Shown here in pieces: positions 5,971 to 9,019 of a stretch of DNA of 9,019 nt. The stretch covers positions 1-9,019 of the forward strand of contig JAISOQ010000052.1 of NCBI GenBank assembly GCA_031275515.1, written 5' to 3'. This DNA comes from Treponema sp. GTDB lineage: Bacteria; Spirochaetota; Spirochaetia; Treponematales; Breznakiellaceae. Each line of letters begins with the position of its first letter. Position 1 is the stretch's first letter. The notes below the pieces were generated by a model. That model was not told the DNA's origin. It saw nothing but the letters and a program-made list of their open reading frames with translations, and searched no databases. The translations under genes and the position numbers were made by a program.

Positions 5971-7242
5971 GTGGCGGAGGTTTTATCGATAGTATTAGGC
6001 GGTGGAAAGGGAACCCGTTTATTCCCGTTGACCCAAGCCAGGGCGAAACCGGCGGTTCCTTTTGGGGGAAAGTACCGGTTAGTGGACATTCCTATTTCAA
6101 ACTGTATTAATGCGAATCTCAGGCAGATATATATCCTGACACAGTTTAATTCCGCGTCTCTTCATCTGCACCTGTCCCAGACGTACATCTTTGATTCTTT
6201 TTCCAAAGGCTTCGTCGAAATCCTTGCAGCCGAGCAGACCTTTGAACATTCAGGATGGTACGAAGGCACTGCGGATGCGGTACGGAAGAATTTCATTCAC
6301 TTTAGAACCCAAAATCCTTCACATTATATGATTCTTTCCGGGGACCAGCTCTACCGTATGGACCTTAAAGACTTCCTTAATAAACACAGGGAATCGGGGG
6401 CGGCCATCTCTATAGCATGTACAACTGTTTCCCGGGAGGACGCCAATCAGCTTGGAATCCTCAAGGTAAATTCAATCAACACGGTTACCGAATTCCTGGA
6501 AAAGCCCGGTCCCACAAAAGACATCTCTGATTTTAAAGCCCCTCCCGAAGTGCGGCAGGATAAATCCAGAGGGGATGAATTCCTGGCTTCTATGGGTATC
6601 TATGTATTTAACGCCGAAGCCATGGAAAGCTGCCTTGCCAACGAATATACCGATTTCGGCAAGGAGATCATTCCTATGGCTATCAAAAACCTCAAGGTCA
6701 ACGCCTATGTGTTTAACGGCTATTGGGAAGATATAGGAACCATCAAGAATTTCTACGAAGCGAATCTGAACCTGACCAGCGTAACGCCGAAATTCGATTT
6801 TTATGCGGAAGAGAAACCTATCTACACTCATATCAGAAACCTGCCCCCCTCAAAAATGAATTTCAGCAACATGAACCAGTCCATCGCCGCCGAAGGATGT
6901 ATTATCACCAATGCGACGATTTCTAATTCCATAGTCGGGGTCAGAACCATCATAGAATCAGGGGCAAGCCTCAACGGGGTGATTTGTATGGGCGCCGATT
7001 TTTATGAAACCGATGCCCAGAAGAAGCAAAATACCGAAAAGCATGTCCCCAATGTAGGCATAGGCAAGGGTACTATCGTTAAAGGCGCCATCATCGACAA
7101 AAACGCATGCATAGGCGAAGGCTGCCGTATAGGTATAGACGACCTGAATCGCAGCGAAGGTAACTACGGCCATTACTACATTGTAGACGGAATCATCGTT
7201 ATTCCCAAGAATGCGGTACTTTACCCGGGAACGGTAATATAA
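5971..7242 (+). CDS. glgC: Glucose-1-phosphate adenylyltransferase (ADP-glucose pyrophosphorylase)
   Basis: GlgC makes ADP-glucose and PPi from ATP and glucose 1-phosphate, the committed step of glycogen synthesis. The protein has 423 residues from GTG. The N-terminal nucleotidyltransferase fold has GGGKGTRLFPL (10-20) with AKPAVPFGGKYRLVDIP (25-41). Next come LTQFNSASLHLHL (56-68), WYEGTADAVR (96-105), SGDQLYRMD (123-131) with catalytic Asp125, EKPG (177-180) with the glucose-1-phosphate Lys178, and GYWEDIGT (250-257). The C-terminal part (about 300-423) is the left-handed beta-helix used for assembly and regulation, with hexapeptide-like GKGTIVKGAIIDKNACIGEG at 365-384. The N-terminal sequence is closer to cyanobacterial and plant enzymes than to the Escherichia coli type, as I recall for spirochaetes. 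The gene is visibly less GC-rich than hflX and the Sir2 gene. It stands alone, with no glgA, glgB or glgP in the window. Confidence 0.96.
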   Translation: MAEVLSIVLGGGKGTRLFPLTQARAKPAVPFGGKYRLVDIPISNCINANLRQIYILTQFNSASLHLHLSQTYIFDSFSKGFVEILAAEQTFEHSGWYEGTADAVRKNFIHFRTQNPSHYMILSGDQLYRMDLKDFLNKHRESGAAISIACTTVSREDANQLGILKVNSINTVTEFLEKPGPTKDISDFKAPPEVRQDKSRGDEFLASMGIYVFNAEAMESCLANEYTDFGKEIIPMAIKNLKVNAYVFNGYWEDIGTIKNFYEANLNLTSVTPKFDFYAEEKPIYTHIRNLPPSKMNFSNMNQSIAAEGCIITNATISNSIVGVRTIIESGASLNGVICMGADFYETDAQKKQNTEKHVPNVGIGKGTIVKGAIIDKNACIGEGCRIGIDDLNRSEGNYGHYYIVDGIIVIPKNAVLYPGTVI

Positions 7243-7248
7243 GAGTTC

Positions 7249-7283
7249 GGCAAGAATAATATGGCGAAGATGTTATTCTTGCC
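7249..7283. repeat. 11-bp perfect inverted repeat just after glgC
   Basis: GGCAAGAATAA (7249-7259) pairs with TTATTCTTGCC (7273-7283) across a 13-base loop, 6 bases after the glgC stop. No T tract follows, so it is at best an atypical terminator or an mRNA 3' end stabiliser. Confidence 0.55.
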
Positions 7284-7505
7284 TGGACTCCGTATCGTCC
7301 TTGGGGCGGGTGTTCTCGTGCCGCCATGCAAAGGCAGCCTCATGTTTCCCTTGTCAGTGTCAGAAACCGCCGGATTATAGGTTAAAAAGTCCTTGTATTG
7401 GCGTTAAAGTCCCCGGCGTAACATAGGCTAAAAAGGTCTTTGCCCATTCCAAAAAGCCCTGTCTTGATGGGGAATTAGGTTTCCAGCCATTTTTCCCGCT
7501 CCTTT
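7284..7505. other. Degraded sequence downstream of glgC, no assigned gene
   Basis: I see no intact gene. On the minus strand a stop-free run from 7353 to a TAA at 7275-7273 reads HEAAFAWRHENTRPKDD near its end, which looks protein-like and may be the tail of a lost gene. Between about 7480 and 7600 all three minus frames give short open runs (for example one ending FEKEREKWLET), suggesting frame-scrambled coding remnants or a dispersed repeat. No family could be named. Confidence 0.35.
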
Positions 7506-7780
7506 TCAAAAATTTTGGCAGACCCGTCCTGGTTTTGGGTGTTCCAGGGAATTTCTGTATTCCTCTATTAGGAACCTTGGGAGAAACTCCTGTCTGTCTG
7601 ACCACGCCCCATTGTCAAACAGGCAGGTTCCCGCTTTTTTCCCGTCTGTGTTGTAAAATGCGGTAAAGCTATTGGCGGTGGTGTTCTATGTAATAAAACA
7701 TCACCGCCAATAGTAATACTGGTTACCGGATTGTCAGTGAAGGCATGGACCCTGCGGTTCGACAAAACTGCGAATTTCAA
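7506..7780 (-). pseudogene. Frameshifted C-terminal fragment of a BspA-like leucine-rich-repeat protein
   Basis: Read on the minus strand, the first frame contains NPVTSITIGGDV (7729-7697), which resembles the VTSITI repeat unit of BspA-like surface proteins. A second frame then reads AFYNTDGKKAGTCLFDNGAW with S next (7661-7599), which matches the usual C-terminal end of treponemal BspA-like proteins (FYNxxGKKAGTYxYxxGxWS). The two parts are offset by one lost or two gained bases around 7686-7696, so the fragment is not translated as one chain. There is no upstream repeat array, signal peptide or ribosome-binding site. It ends at a TGA at 7508-7506. Family assignment is from memory of motif patterns. 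Confidence 0.55.
7669..7713. repeat. 17-bp near-perfect hairpin inside the BspA-like fragment
   Basis: Positions 7669-7685 pair with 7697-7713 with one G-T wobble, around an 11-base loop CTATGTAATAA. The core arms are CTATTGGCGGTG and CACCGCCAATAG. The loop coincides with the place where the reading frame of the BspA-like fragment shifts. Confidence 0.75.
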
Positions 7781-7802
7781 GGAGGCTTTCCCAAAACTGA
7801 AG
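7781..7802 (-). repeat. Half copy of the dispersed palindromic repeat
   Basis: On the minus strand these 22 bases match 2749-2770 at 20 positions (CTTCAGTTTTGGGAAAGCCT and two more bases). The other arm of the palindrome is missing here. It lies between the two broken surface-protein fragments. Confidence 0.55.
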
Positions 7803-7822
7803 GCAGCGATTGTTTATCCTTC

Positions 7823-8053
7823 TCACTCCCAGTTCGCCGTCGTATCCCCCATCCCCCCGCTTGAGGTGTCGTTTAATACCCAAGTATTATCGACATAGCT
7901 TGCGTAGAGTTTAACCCCCGAAGCCTCGGTGGAATTACGTTTTGTACCGCCATCCACATAAACCGCATGGCCGTCTCCTGATATGGCCGTGTTGTCGGTT
8001 GTAGTACCACCGGCGGCATTGTCGGTATCGCCATAAATAATCCCGTCTCTCAC
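7823..8053 (-). pseudogene. C-terminal fragment of a repetitive surface (adhesin-like) protein
   Basis: The frame gives 76 residues from a GTG at 8053 to a TGA at 7825-7823. RDGIIYGDTDN, GDGHAVYVDGGTKRNST, VKLYASY and GDTTANWE match, in order, the end of large Gly/Thr-rich repeat proteins (GGTIYGN..., GHAVYV...KR, ending in W-E or W-D) that I recall from termite-gut treponemes. There is no signal peptide, ribosome-binding site or N-terminal part. The frame stays open back to the stop codon of the neighbouring transposase, so the gene was probably cut by that insertion and the rest lies beyond the right edge or is lost. It is unlikely to be expressed as a functional protein. Confidence 0.55.
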
Positions 8054-8055
8054 TG

Positions 8056-9019
8056 CTGTCCGGTTTAATCATAGCAAGCCCTCCAGAAGGGGTTGAGGTG
8101 AAACGATTTTAGGCGATGGAGGTTTGTTTGTACATAATTCCAGGATAGAGCCTTTAGAAAGAAGAGTTGTTTTTATCATTTGCAATATCTGATGGGCGGA
8201 GGCGGTTATGCCGTCAAGCGTTTTGCATATCCACAACAAGACTGATAGTATAAGCGCCGCCCGGATCTGGCTGAACACCGCATTTTCACTAGTCCCCCAA
8301 AATGATTTTATCTTCAGGTTTTGTTTTATCCACTTAAAGAACAATTCCACCTGCCATCGCCGCTTGTAGATGTCCGCTATGTCTTGCGCCGCTATCTCCA
8401 TATTATTGGTGATAAATTCATAGACATGATGGTATTCTTTGTTATAATACTTGATCTTCCGTATCGCCTTTGGGTAATGCTTTTTCGTTTTTGACCCGGT
8501 CAACTGTATCAGCACATCAGAAATTATCGGTCCGTCCTTTTCATGGGGATTGTTTGTTATCCGTGTATACGCCCCGTTGCTTTTCATCCGGGTCACAAAT
8601 GTTGACCCCTGCAAGTCTATAGTATATAAGGATTTATAATCAACATACCCCCGGTCAAGCACATAAATAACACCCTTCTCGTCGCACAGTTCGGCCATGC
8701 CGTGAACATCATGAACCTTTCCGTGGCTCAGATACGCGTCATAGGGCATAAGGTTGTCCCCATCCAGGTTCAGATGCAGTTTAACCGCCCCTTTGGCCTT
8801 ACGATATGCCGCCCGGTCGTATGTCTCAAGGCATAACGAAATAACCGGCGCGTCAATGATGCGCAGGGGGTTCTTAAAGAGTTTCTTCGTTTTCCCCGCT
8901 ATCATCTGCGCCTTGTCCGCCAGGGCATGAAAAACATCCTCAAACACCTGATGGTCCCGTTTCTCCATGGCGTCGCAGAAGGTGGACCGTTTTAACTGAG
9001 GCAAGCCGGCATGATATAA
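8056..9019 (-). mobile_element. IS4-family insertion sequence, one end inside the window
   Basis: The element is defined by its transposase gene. Its left end is probably between 8054 and 8068, because the transposase stop is followed within about 15 bases by the surface-protein reading frame. CTGTCCGG at 8056-8063 could be part of the terminal repeat, but the other end is outside the window, so neither inverted repeats nor target duplication can be confirmed. Confidence 0.6.
8069..9019 (-). CDS. IS4-family (DUF4372-type) DDE transposase, 5' partial
   Basis: The frame runs off the right edge. Residues LYHAG upstream of the TTG at 9004 continue the family match (LYHLG..PVKRSTLADAN-EKRD type), so TTG is not the start and about 70-80 N-terminal residues are missing. 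Counting from that TTG as residue 1, the DDE triad is Asp51 (RIIDAPVISL), Asp117 (YVLDRGYVDY) and Glu220. Glu220 lies in YKRRWQVELFFKWIK, which fits the IS4 signature Y-x2-R-x3-E-x6-K exactly. QNLKIKSFWGTSENAVFSQI (228-247) is the conserved stretch after it. No internal stop or frameshift is visible over 311 residues, so this copy may be active. It catalyses cut-and-paste movement of its own IS. Confidence 0.93.
   Translation of the reverse strand, partial: LYHAGLPQLKRSTFCDAMEKRDHQVFEDVFHALADKAQMIAGKTKKLFKNPLRIIDAPVISLCLETYDRAAYRKAKGAVKLHLNLDGDNLMPYDAYLSHGKVHDVHGMAELCDEKGVIYVLDRGYVDYKSLYTIDLQGSTFVTRMKSNGAYTRITNNPHEKDGPIISDVLIQLTGSKTKKHYPKAIRKIKYYNKEYHHVYEFITNNMEIAAQDIADIYKRRWQVELFFKWIKQNLKIKSFWGTSENAVFSQIRAALILSVLLWICKTLDGITASAHQILQMIKTTLLSKGSILELCTNKPPSPKIVSPQPLLEGLL

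Noticed and set aside
1..9019. CRISPR array, tRNA, rRNA, retron or toxin-antitoxin pair
   Set aside because: No regularly spaced repeats, cloverleaf, rRNA sequence, reverse transcriptase or paired small genes could be seen on either strand.

Overview
The window looks like a chromosomal segment of a spirochaete, most likely a Treponema of the termite-gut type. This is an inference. It rests on a plant/cyanobacterial-like GlgC, pieces of BspA-like leucine-rich-repeat and repetitive surface proteins, an IS4-family transposase with the DUF4372-type layout, and a Y1-transposase-like protein of a kind I associate with those genomes. No database search was possible.

Layout. Positions 1-467 hold the 3' part of a Y1/REP-transposase-like gene that appears to have lost its HUH motif. 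Positions 468-651 are gene-free. A large minus-strand gene (652-2703) encodes a membrane protein with two transmembrane segments, a probable extracytoplasmic sensor domain and a long charged cytoplasmic tail, but no recognised output domain. It diverges from hflX (2824-3972); the gap between them carries an imperfect palindrome that recurs in part at 7781-7802. hflX is followed by a nitroreductase gene (4072-4599) with its own good promoter and ribosome-binding site, and then closely by a Sir2 deacylase gene (4607-5374). The Sir2 gene ends in a 26-base convergent overlap with an FlK-like hotdog thioesterase gene on the minus strand (5349-5747). Two adjacent hairpins and a strong sigma70-type promoter precede glgC (5971-7242).

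From 7243 onward the region is degraded and accessory. On the minus strand lie an unassigned remnant, a frameshifted C-terminal fragment of a BspA-like protein, a half copy of the dispersed repeat, and the C-terminal fragment of a repetitive surface protein. That last fragment directly abuts an IS4-family transposase gene running off the right edge.

The core genes are housekeeping: ribosome rescue (HflX), flavin- and NAD-linked chemistry (nitroreductase, Sir2), acyl-CoA clearance (thioesterase) and glycogen synthesis (GlgC). Only nitroreductase and Sir2 look like one transcription unit. I found no defence island, CRISPR array, tRNA or rRNA. The most novel elements are the HUH-less Y1-like protein, the effector-less sensor protein, and the cluster of broken gene tails beside the IS element.
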